Of a stretch of 64,000 nucleotides of DNA, positions 13,313 through 22,400 are shown piece by piece. The stretch is taken from assembly GCF_024637875.1 (NCBI RefSeq), contig NZ_CP102451.1:1863001-1927000 (forward strand), given 5' to 3'. The DNA comes from Vagococcus luciliae (GTDB lineage Bacteria > Bacillota > Bacilli > Lactobacillales > Vagococcaceae). The position numbers and the translations under genes were made by a program. The first letter of the stretch is position 1. Each line of letters begins with the position of its first letter. Below the pieces are notes generated by a model, which was not told the DNA's origin, did not search any database, and saw nothing but the letters and a program-made list of their open reading frames with translations.

Positions 13313-15949
13313 TTATTCGTTATTAGACGCACGACGGATGGTACTTTGAGCTGCTGCAATATAAGCAATCGGAATTCTGTATGGTGAACATGACACATAA
13401 TCCAAGTTAATATCATCAAAGAATTCGATTGATGTTGGGTCGCCACCTAATTCCCCGCAAACACCTATTTTTATCGTCGGTGTTGTTGAACGACCTTTTT
13501 CAACGGCTGTCTTAATCAATTCTCCCACCCCATCTTTATCAATTGTTTGGAATGGATCAACTGGTAACACGCCTTTTGAAACATATTCGTTAATATATTT
13601 TGCTGCATCATCTCTTGAAAACCCGAACGTCATTTGCGTTAAGTCATTTGTTCCAAAACTAAAGAAATCCGCAGTTTTTGCAAGTTGATTGGCAATTAAA
13701 CAGGCTCTAGGTAGTTCAATCATTGTCCCTATACGGTAAAAGACATTGATATCTTCTTCTTCCATCAAAGCATCTAGATACAATTCAATTTTTTCTTTTA
13801 GTTCACTTAATTCTTTTGTTGTTCCCACTAATGGTATCATAATTTCAGGTGTTACGTCTAAACCAGTTTCACGTTTCATCTCAATGGCACTTCGAATAAT
13901 CGCTTCACTTTGCATAATATAAAGTTCAGGATACGTCATACCTAAACGACAGCCACGGTGTCCAAGCATTGGGTTCACTTCATGTAATTCTTTCAAACGA
14001 CGTTCAATTTCATTTTTACTCACATTCATCTCTTGAGCTAAAAGAACAATATCTTCTTCTTTCGTTGGCATAAACTCATGCAATGGTGGGTCTAGTAAAC
14101 GAATAACCCCTGGCAAGTCATTTAATGTCTCAAATATTTCTTTAAAATCGTCCATTTGATAATCTAAAATAACTTTTAACGCTTTTTCGCGTTCAATATA
14201 GCTATTTGATAAAATGAAACGTCTCATTTGAATCAAACGTTCTGCACCAAAAAACATGTGCTCTGTACGAATCAGTCCGATACCATCTGCACCAAAGTAC
14301 AGTCCTGTTTTGATATCACTGACTGTTTCAGCATTCATTCTCACATCAAGTCGAGCATGCTTTTTAGCCCAAGCCATAACTGTATCGAAATAGTGAGAGG
14401 TTTCTGTTACTTCCACTTCTAATTCTCCAAGGTAGATAACACCATTAGAGCCATCGACTGAAATCACGTCACCTTCGTTTAATTGACCTCCTGGATACAC
14501 CACACGTTTTAAAAATTCGTCGATTTCTAATTCGCTACATCCAGCGACACAACATGTTCCCATTCCACGAGCAACAACTGCTGCGTGAGACGTCATACCA
14601 CCACGACTTGTGACAATAGCCTCACTTGCTACCATTCCTTCGATATCCTCTGGAGACGTTTCTTGACGCATTAGAATGACCTTCTCACCTTGTGCTGCCC
14701 ACTCTTTTGCCGTTGCTGCATCAAAACAAATTTTTCCAACAGCCGAGCCAGGACTAGCTGGTAACCCAACGTCAGATACTTTCACCGCTTTTTCTAATGC
14801 TACTTTTGAAAATTCTGGGTGAAGTAAATGACTGATCATATCAGGATTTAATGTCATTAAAGCATCTTCTTCTTGAATTAATCCTTCTTCAACCAAATCA
14901 ACCGCAATTTTCACACTTGCTTGAGCTGTTCGTTTTCCATTTCGTGTTTGTAAAATATATAATTTCCCTTTTTCTACAGTAAACTCGATATCTTGCATGT
15001 CACGATAATGTTGCTCTAACAAATGAGCTAGACGAGTAAATTCTTCATAGACTGCAGGTAAATCATTTTTCAATTTTTCGATTGGTTCTGGCGTACGAAT
15101 ACCTGCTACAACATCTTCACCTTGTGCATTGATTAAGTACTCACCAAATAATTTATTTTCACCAGTCGCTGGATTTCTTGTAAAGGCAACACCTGTTCCA
15201 CTGGTATCTCCACTATTTCCAAAAACCATTAGTTGAATATTAACAGCTGTTCCAATATCATCCGGAATACGGTTTAACTCGCGGTAAATATGTGCTCGCT
15301 CATTATTCCAAGAATGAAATACTGCTTCAATCGCTAAATGTAATTGTTCTTTAGCTGATTGTGGGAACGGTTTCTTTTTGATTTCTAAAATAATACGTTT
15401 AAATTCTGTTACAATGCTCTTTAAATCGTCACCAGTCAAATCACTATCTAATTTTACCCCATGTTTTTGTTTATAAAATGTTAAATAATTTTCGAAATAT
15501 TGCATATCAATTCCAAAGACAACGTTTCCAAACATTTGCAACAAACGTCGGTAGCAATCATAGGCAAATGCTTCGTCCTCTGTTAATGAAGCAAGTTGTT
15601 CTACTGTTTCATCATTTAATCCCAAGTTTAAAATGGTATCCATCATACCAGGCATTGAAAATTTTGCTCCACTGCGAACAGATACAAGTAATAAATCTTT
15701 ATCGCCTTCAAATGATTTATTGGTTTTCTTTTCTAACAAACTCAAATGCTCATCTATTTCTTTTTTTAATTCATCTGATAATTCTTTTGTTGTATTTAAA
15801 AATGACATACATGCTTCAGTCGTAATAGTAAACCCTGGTGGAACTGGTAAGCCTAAGCGTGTCATTTCAGCCAAGTTTGCTCCCTTACCACCTAATAGGT
15901 CTTTCATATCTGCATTGCCTTCATCAAACTGATATACTTGTTTTAACAC
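13313..15949 (-). CDS. ppdK: Pyruvate, phosphate dikinase
   Basis: 878 residues, full length. It interconverts pyruvate, ATP and phosphate with PEP, AMP and pyrophosphate. Domains in order: ATP-grasp N-terminus (LLGGKGANLAEM), central phosphohistidine domain GGMTSHAAVVARG, and a C-terminal TIM barrel ending in VGVCGELGGDP, which holds the catalytic cysteine. The threonine before SH is the expected target of the regulatory protein. It starts with GTG at 15949, 5 nt after GGAGGAG. It is first in the operon with the CcpN-like and DUF299 genes. Confidence 0.96.
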   Translation of the reverse strand: MLKQVYQFDEGNADMKDLLGGKGANLAEMTRLGLPVPPGFTITTEACMSFLNTTKELSDELKKEIDEHLSLLEKKTNKSFEGDKDLLLVSVRSGAKFSMPGMMDTILNLGLNDETVEQLASLTEDEAFAYDCYRRLLQMFGNVVFGIDMQYFENYLTFYKQKHGVKLDSDLTGDDLKSIVTEFKRIILEIKKKPFPQSAKEQLHLAIEAVFHSWNNERAHIYRELNRIPDDIGTAVNIQLMVFGNSGDTSGTGVAFTRNPATGENKLFGEYLINAQGEDVVAGIRTPEPIEKLKNDLPAVYEEFTRLAHLLEQHYRDMQDIEFTVEKGKLYILQTRNGKRTAQASVKIAVDLVEEGLIQEEDALMTLNPDMISHLLHPEFSKVALEKAVKVSDVGLPASPGSAVGKICFDAATAKEWAAQGEKVILMRQETSPEDIEGMVASEAIVTSRGGMTSHAAVVARGMGTCCVAGCSELEIDEFLKRVVYPGGQLNEGDVISVDGSNGVIYLGELEVEVTETSHYFDTVMAWAKKHARLDVRMNAETVSDIKTGLYFGADGIGLIRTEHMFFGAERLIQMRRFILSNSYIEREKALKVILDYQMDDFKEIFETLNDLPGVIRLLDPPLHEFMPTKEEDIVLLAQEMNVSKNEIERRLKELHEVNPMLGHRGCRLGMTYPELYIMQSEAIIRSAIEMKRETGLDVTPEIMIPLVGTTKELSELKEKIELYLDALMEEEDINVFYRIGTMIELPRACLIANQLAKTADFFSFGTNDLTQMTFGFSRDDAAKYINEYVSKGVLPVDPFQTIDKDGVGELIKTAVEKGRSTTPTIKIGVCGELGGDPTSIEFFDDINLDYVSCSPYRIPIAYIAAAQSTIRRASNNE

Positions 15950-16122
15950 ACTAACTCCTCCAATTAACTTTTATTAGTACCTGTTATTTATTATATAGTA
16001 CGTCATATATAAAATCAATAAGTATTTAATAGGCTTTATTAAAAATATTTTAATGAATAAATCAAAATTGCTTTTAAATTTTTTAAAAATAAGTTACGAT
16101 ATATTTTCAAGGAGGAGTCATT

Positions 16123-17004
16123 ATGGTACAAGCTGTACAAAAAAAATTGGGGACTAGATTTAGCGATACATTGTTCATTATCATCGGAACATTCTTTGTG
16201 GCATTTGGATTCAATGCTTTTCTATTACCGAATCATATCGTTGCTGGAGGGATTAATGGTTTAACCATTATCTTAAATGAGACACTAAATTTAACGCCAA
16301 GTATTGTGTTATTTTCTGTTAATATGGTCCTGTTATTATTAGCTTTTTTACTGTTAGGAAAAGAAGTTTTTTTCAAAAGTATTTTAGGAAGTCTGTTAGT
16401 TCCTTTTTTTGTGTCCTTACTCAATGGATTTTCTTTAGATCATATTGAACCTATATTATCCGCTATTTTTGGTGGAATCACTATTGGTATTGGTGTGGGA
16501 TTAGTCTTTGTTGGAAAAGGGTCTACAGGTGGTACTGCACTAATTGCATTAATCATTCAAAAATTTGTTCCAATTAAGTTAGGTATTATTTTAGGAATGT
16601 GTGATGGTTTAGTTATTTTATGCGCATTGTTTGTATTCGATGTTCAAACAGTGTTATTTGCTCTTATCGCTCTGTATCTAACTAGTCGGATGGTCGATAG
16701 AGTTCAAGTAGGTCCAAAATCATCCAAAAATGTCTTAATTATTTCAAATGACTACAAAAAAATCAGAGCTCAAATTGTGTCTGATTTAAATTTAGGAGCT
16801 ACTTTAATTCCAATAGAAGGTGGATTAAACTTAGAAAATAAAAAAATGGTTATGGTAGTTATAAAAGAGGAACAATTCATGACACTAAAAGAATCAATTT
16901 TATCAATTGATCCATCAGCTTTTGTTGTGATAACAAGTGCTCACGAAGTCGTTGGTAGAGGTTTTACAACAGATAAACAAATAAAAAAAGCAAGCGTTAG
17001 ATAA
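16123..17004 (+). CDS. YitT-family membrane protein (DUF161 + DUF2179)
   Basis: 293 residues. About five membrane segments fill residues 15-190 (FGFNAFLLPNHIVAGGINGL is typical of DUF161), followed by a soluble DUF2179 domain (VLIISNDYKKIRAQIVSDLN, then MVMVVIKEEQ). The family is widespread in Firmicutes and its function is unsettled. GGAGGAG lies upstream of ATG 16123. The last codons form one arm of the terminator shared with khpA. Confidence 0.85.
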   Translation: MVQAVQKKLGTRFSDTLFIIIGTFFVAFGFNAFLLPNHIVAGGINGLTIILNETLNLTPSIVLFSVNMVLLLLAFLLLGKEVFFKSILGSLLVPFFVSLLNGFSLDHIEPILSAIFGGITIGIGVGLVFVGKGSTGGTALIALIIQKFVPIKLGIILGMCDGLVILCALFVFDVQTVLFALIALYLTSRMVDRVQVGPKSSKNVLIISNDYKKIRAQIVSDLNLGATLIPIEGGLNLENKKMVMVVIKEEQFMTLKESILSIDPSAFVVITSAHEVVGRGFTTDKQIKKASVR

Positions 17005-17021
17005 ATCTAACGCTTGCTTTT
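16988..17021. terminator. Bidirectional terminator overlapping the YitT stop codon
   Basis: A 14-nt perfect stem (16988-17001 with 17006-17019) whose left arm encodes the last YitT residues (KASVR) and whose right side touches the khpA stop. The convergent genes are packed onto one hairpin. Confidence 0.9.
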
Positions 17022-17269
17022 TAATTATTATCATCTAGAATATTCAAACGAATTCTTTTAGAATCATTCGTACGAACACTGTAAACAATCGTACGAATTG
17101 CTTTTGCAACACGACCTTGTTTACCAATAATTCGACCAATATCTTCTGAAGCCACTCTTAAGTTGTACTCCATAAATTCTTCAGATTCTTCAACATCTAA
17201 ACGAACAGAATCAGGTTGACTAACTAACGGACGGACAATGGTTAATACCAAATCTTTTGCATCAGTCAT
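17021..17269 (-). CDS. khpA: KH-domain RNA-binding protein KhpA
   Basis: 82 residues consisting of one KH domain with GxxG loop IIGKQGRV. KhpA dimerises with KhpB and binds many transcripts; in streptococci it affects cell elongation. It follows rpsP by 13 nt, the usual order in Firmicutes. The ylqD-rimM-trmD genes often found next are missing here, since the convergent YitT gene follows directly. Confidence 0.93.
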   Translation of the reverse strand: MTDAKDLVLTIVRPLVSQPDSVRLDVEESEEFMEYNLRVASEDIGRIIGKQGRVAKAIRTIVYSVRTNDSKRIRLNILDDNN

Positions 17270-17282
17270 TCATATGTCCACC

Positions 17283-17558
17283 TTATTTTTTAGTATATTT
17301 AGCTTCGTGATGTTTTTTCATAATTCCTTCACGAGATAAAATGTTACGTACTGTATCAGAAGGTTGAGCTCCTTTTGATAACCAGTCTAAGATTAAGTCT
17401 TCTTCAACTTTTACTTGAGCTGGATCTGTTAATGGGTTGTAAGTTCCCACTACTTCGATGTAACGTCCATCACGAGGTGAACGAGAATCTGCTACTACCA
17501 TACGATAAAAAGGTTTCTTTTTAGAACCCATACGTTTTAAACGAATTTTAACTGCCAT
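17283..17558 (-). CDS. rpsP: 30S ribosomal protein bS16
   Basis: 91 residues. The N-terminus [20 protein letters not shown] and the following [20 protein letters not shown] are diagnostic. ATG 17558 is the start, with GGAGG about 9 nt upstream; the longer open frame is ignored. It heads an rpsP-khpA unit; the ffh gene that often precedes it is not in the window. Confidence 0.97.
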   Translation of the reverse strand: MAVKIRLKRMGSKKKPFYRMVVADSRSPRDGRYIEVVGTYNPLTDPAQVKVEEDLILDWLSKGAQPSDTVRNILSREGIMKKHHEAKYTKK

Positions 17559-17728
17559 TATTAAGGCACCTCCAAAAATTTTTTGATTTGTTTTAATCAC
17601 AAAGCATAGTTTAACAGTTTTAATTACTCTTGTAAAGTGTTTTTTCTTTACAGGTTAATTTTTTTGTTTAACCCAAATTTTATGTCGCTTGTCTGATCTT
17701 TTGTTCCAGTTTTTCAGTCGAAAAATAA

Positions 17729-18040
17729 TTATAATTGACCATTCGATAAAAAGAAAATGCGATCGGCATACTGTTCTAAATTATCCAATAAATGAGAGAC
17801 GATTATAATCAGTTTTCATTCATTTCTTTTTTTACCATAATCATTGTCTCATATCAAGTGAATACTTACCTACTAAACCATTAATATAATATGACATATT
17901 CAATTCATTAATTAACTCTTTAATGGATATTTTTGATTTCTAAATCTTTTTATACATCATTAAATGCTCTAAACCAGTTTTATGATTATACAAACCTTGC
18001 TGGTCTAACATCTTTATTTTTTATAAAGTTTAATTTGCTT
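17729..18040 (-). pseudogene. Remnant of an ABC transporter ATPase
   Basis: Conceptual translation on the minus strand gives QGLYNHKTGLEHLMMY, a stop, then INGLVGKYSLDMRQ (a decayed signature region), and after a gap LIIIVSHLLDNLEQYADRIF with the switch histidine, ending FLSNGQL. The order matches BcrA/lantibiotic-type ATPases. Walker A and Walker B are gone, and stops and frameshifts break it. The N-terminal side abuts the IS30 remnant, so insertion probably truncated it. Left boundary is certain, right boundary approximate. Confidence 0.7.
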
Positions 18041-18059
18041 CAATTTTGTCGTATTTCAT

Positions 18060-18498
18060 TATTTAATCATACCATCAACGTAATAAGGACTATCAAAAGT
18101 GATTATTACGTTAAAACCAATAGGCAGACGAGCAATAGATGTCGAAAATAGTTTAAATAATTGGTTTAAAAAGTTTCCATGCCATCTATTTAAATCAACC
18201 ACATTCGATTGTGGTAAAGAATTTTCTAATTGGAAATCAATCAGCAATCTAAATGATCTTGATATTTATTTTGCCGATACAGGAACACCTCACAACGAGG
18301 CTTAATGAAAACTCTAATAGGTTATTACGTAAAGATAGTTTGCCTAAACAAATGGATTTCAACGAAGTGGAGAAATCTTTTATCCAATCTATCGCATCTA
18401 AAAGAAATAATATTCCTAGAAAATCATTAAACTATAAAACACCATTGGAAGTATTTTTGAGTTATGTAGACAATGATATTTTGTCTAGCTTAATTTGA
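18060..18498 (+). pseudogene. IS30-family transposase remnant
   Basis: The C-terminal third of an IS30 transposase in two frames. One frame gives KSTTFDCGKEFSNW and DIYFADTGTPHNEA before a stop at about 18303. The other resumes LNENSNRLLRKD and ends RKSLNYKTPLEVFLSY. The frameshift lies near 18300. The DDE residues around FDCGKEF and the NEN glutamate are recognisable. No N-terminal part or terminal inverted repeats were found, so the element is dead. Confidence 0.8.
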
Positions 18499-18519
18499 CA
18501 AATGAAATAATATAAAATA

Positions 18520-18551
18520 AAACAGCCTCATATAAAAAATCGAGGCTGTTT
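18520..18551 (-). terminator. Intrinsic terminator of the potassium-channel gene
   Basis: AAACAGCCTC and GAGGCTGTTT arms with a T-rich tract on the minus strand, 6 nt past the stop. Confidence 0.8.
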
Positions 18552-18556
18552 GTTTA

Positions 18557-19291
18557 TCATTTTTTAGTATTATCTATTTTTTGTTGTTTCTTTTTTTCTA
18601 ATGTTAACCAAGCTTCAATTATTTCTAAATCTTCCTTATTAAAAGATTTTTGTTTTAGTAATTCTTCAATGATATCATCTGCTTTTTTATGATTGGTCTT
18701 CTTAGAATGACTAATAATACGCGTTAAGTTACTCGTGAAAGTTGAAATAATTCCAACACCTAAGACCATTAGTATCCCACCGACAAGTCGTCCTAATCCG
18801 GTTTGAATCATAATATCCCCATAACCAACAGTTGTGACAGTCTGCATCTCCCACCAAATCAAATCCTCATAATTTGTGATATTAGGCTCGATCCATAGTA
18901 ATGGTAATGGTAAAAAAATAAAAATAATCAAAAAAGTATTAAAAAGTTTTCCTGTACCGGTTTCTCGTAATTTCAAAAATACAGGCAATAAATACCGTTG
19001 TCCAAGCGAAGTGATTTGTATACTCTGCATGATAAGCGGAAAAAATTTTACCAAACGAAATGCATGATGAAATGGGATAATCGCAATAAAATCTAAAAAA
19101 TGATGTTTTAAATAATCCTTTTTATTGTCTGTTTTCCATAATGTATAAAAACTATCTAAAGCAAAAATAAGCAATATTATGATATCTATTATTTCTTTGT
19201 ATTGAAAATTAATAACATTAACAACGATTGAAATAATAATCAATAGAAACATCATGAGTAAATAAATTTTTTTAAATTTTTCTTGGTTCAT
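18557..19291 (-). CDS. Voltage-gated-like potassium channel
   Basis: 244 residues with about five to six hydrophobic segments. The pore loop TVTTVGYGD (selectivity filter at 154-159) is intact. An S4-like segment between residues 79 and 115 has few regularly spaced basic residues (RLVKFF, GQRYLLPVFLKLR), so voltage sensing is uncertain. The C-terminal about 45 residues are cytoplasmic and charged, with no RCK nucleotide-binding domain. It probably mediates potassium flux across the plasma membrane. It is monocistronic, with its own terminator. Confidence 0.85.
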   Translation of the reverse strand: MNQEKFKKIYLLMMFLLIIISIVVNVINFQYKEIIDIIILLIFALDSFYTLWKTDNKKDYLKHHFLDFIAIIPFHHAFRLVKFFPLIMQSIQITSLGQRYLLPVFLKLRETGTGKLFNTFLIIFIFLPLPLLWIEPNITNYEDLIWWEMQTVTTVGYGDIMIQTGLGRLVGGILMVLGVGIISTFTSNLTRIISHSKKTNHKKADDIIEELLKQKSFNKEDLEIIEAWLTLEKKKQQKIDNTKK

Positions 19292-19463
19292 TACTCTCTC
19301 CTACATGATTAATCTTTAAAATTAAACAATTGTTCTTAAAAATTGAAAAGGAATGATCATCTCATCATTTATAATGACCTAGCCTATCTCATACACACTG
19401 ATAAAAAAATCATAAAATAACTTTATAGTAAAAATCAAGTTTTGTTTTTAATTTTGTTTATCT

Positions 19464-22400
19464 CTAAACTTTAACAGTTGGTTGCATATTTTTCTTAGCG
19501 GTTGATAGCATCAAACGAATACGATTTAATTGATTAACAACAGATACTCCTGGATCATAATCAATCGCCGCAATATTTGCTCTAGGGTATTGGTGACGCA
19601 ATTCTTTTATTACCCCTTTTCCAACAACATGGTTAGGTAAACAGCCAAACGGTTGCATACATACAATATTATTAACACCTGTTTTTAATAAATCAATCAT
19701 CTCACCAGTTAAAAACCACCCTTCCCCTGTATGGTTACCGATTGATAGGACTTTACTTGCATCTTCTGCTAACTGTTTAATTGAGTGGACCCCATTAAAT
19801 CGTTTCGAATTATTTAACGCTTTTGACATTGGCTTTTCAATTTTCTCAATTAGTTTAATCGCAAATTCTGCATATACTTTATTTTTCTTTGGCATTCCTA
19901 GATTTTCATATTTCCAAACTTGATTGTATAAAGAATAGTTCATAAATCCAATCAAATCTGGCACAACAACCTCAGCACCTTCCTCTTCTAATAATCTCAC
20001 AATATCATTATTAGCAGTTGGAGAATACTTTACAAAAATTTCTCCCACAATTCCTACTTTAGGTTTATTGGTTTCATGTAATGGAATCGTATCAAAGTCA
20101 CTGATAATTTGTTTCATATTTTTATTAAATAATGTCAAAGAACCATTACGTACATTTTTTTCTACTTTTTTAAGCCATGACTGATGTAATGCATCTATTT
20201 CACCTTTATTTATTTCATATGGACGTGTACGATAAACCAATCTCTCAAACAAATCACCGTACAAAACTGCCACTGCAATACGTTTTAACATTGGCAAAGT
20301 AAACTTAAATCCTGGGTTTGTTTCGACTCCTTTATTACCTAGAGAAACTGATACAACAGGGACTTGAGAAAATCCTGCTTCTTTTAACGCTTTTCTAAGA
20401 AGTGGAATGTAATTTGTCGCACGACACCCACCTCCTGTTTGTGTCATCAGAACACTCACGTTATCTAAATCATATTCACCACTTTGTAAGGCCTCAACAA
20501 GTTGTCCAATAGAGATAATCGCTGGATAACAGGCATCATTGTTCACATATTTCAATCCTACGTTCACTGCTTCTTTATCCATCATTGGTAGACACACAAC
20601 ATTATATCCTGATGATTCTAGTGCCACATTAAATAATCCACTTTGATGGATAGGACTTAACATTGGCAACAGTAAGGTATGTTTTTTTCGCATTTCTTTA
20701 GTAAACGTAATTTTTTCAGGTTCATCAAATTGAATTTCTGGTTGATAATGATTTCTTTCTCTCTCTTTCATTGCAGCTTTAAGAGAACGAACACGAATAC
20801 GAATAGCACCTAAATTTAACCCTTCATCAATTTTTAGTACGGTAAAAATTTTACCATATCTATCTAATATTTCTTCCACTTGGTCAGTTGTCACAGCATC
20901 TATCCCACAACCAAATGAATTAAGTTGAATCATTTCTAAATGCTTATTCTTTCCAACCACTTTAGCTGCTGCATATAAACGAGAATGATACACCCATTGA
21001 TTGACTACACGCAAATTGTCTACTTCTTCCAAATGAGAAATACTATCTTCTGTTAACACATGAAACCCTTCTTGAATAATAATTTGTGAAATACCATGAT
21101 TGATTTCTGGATCAATGTGATATGGTCGACCCGCTAGGACAATCCCTTTTTCACCTTTTAACGTCAACATGCGAAGAGTCTCTTCACCTTTTGCTCGGAT
21201 GTCTTCTTTAAATTTCTCCAACTCATCATACCCATGTGTTAAGGCATTTGTCACTTCTTCTTGTGTCACATCAAAATCTTTAAAGCACTCATATAAAACA
21301 TGTGCCACTGAATCAGGATCCGCTAAGTTTAAAAATGGGTTACGATAATCCACTTTTCCCTCTCTGATGTCATCCATATTATTTCGTAACACATCAGGAT
21401 AACTTTGAACGATTGGACAATTAAAATGATTGTCTGCTGACTTTTCTTCTTGTCTTTCAAAGATAACGCCTGGATAAAAAATCAACGGAACTCCGTCACC
21501 AATCAATGACTGAACATGTCCATGCGATAGTTTGGCAGGATAACAGACAGTATCACTCGGTATCGTTTCCATGCCTTTTTCATAGACTGACTTATTCGAG
21601 CGTGGTGAGAGTTTCACCCTAAATCCTAAATCGGTAAAAAACGTATGCCACAATGGATAATTTTCATACATATTAAGTACACGTGGTAACCCTATTTCTC
21701 CACGAGTTACTTCTTTTTTACGAAGTGGTTTGTATTTAAATAAACGTTTATATTTATAATCCACTAAATTTTCTTTTTTATCTTCTTTTTTAACTTTAAT
21801 TCTAGCTCCACGTTCACAGCGATTTCCCGTAATAAATTGACGGCCATCGGAAAAAAGTGTCACAGTTAGCATACAATGATTTTCACAAAGTCCACAATCC
21901 ATCCTATCTTTTTCTACTGATAACTCATCCAGTTCTTCCGAAGATAACATGGTAGACTCATCGCCTAACTCATAATCTTCTAATGCAATAAGCGAGGCAC
22001 CAAAAGCTCCCATTAATCCAGCAATCGACGGTCTAACAACCTCACGCCCGACAAGTTGTTCAAAAGCACGCAAGACAGATTCGTTATAAAAAGTTCCACC
22101 TTGGCAAACGATTTTTTCACCTAATTCTTCTGGTCTTCGTACTTTAATCACTTTATACAACGCATTTTTAACAACAGAATAAGACAAACCAGCAGAAATT
22201 TCTCCAACAGATGCACCTTCTTTTTGGGCTTGTTTTACTTTTGAATTCATAAATACGGTACATTTTGACCCTAAATCAACAGGGTTACTAGCTTCTAGTG
22301 CCAAGTCAGCAAAATCTTCTACTCCATAATTAAGTGATTTTGCAAATGATTCAATAAACGAGCCACATCCAGATGAACAAGCTTCGTTTAACTGGATAGA

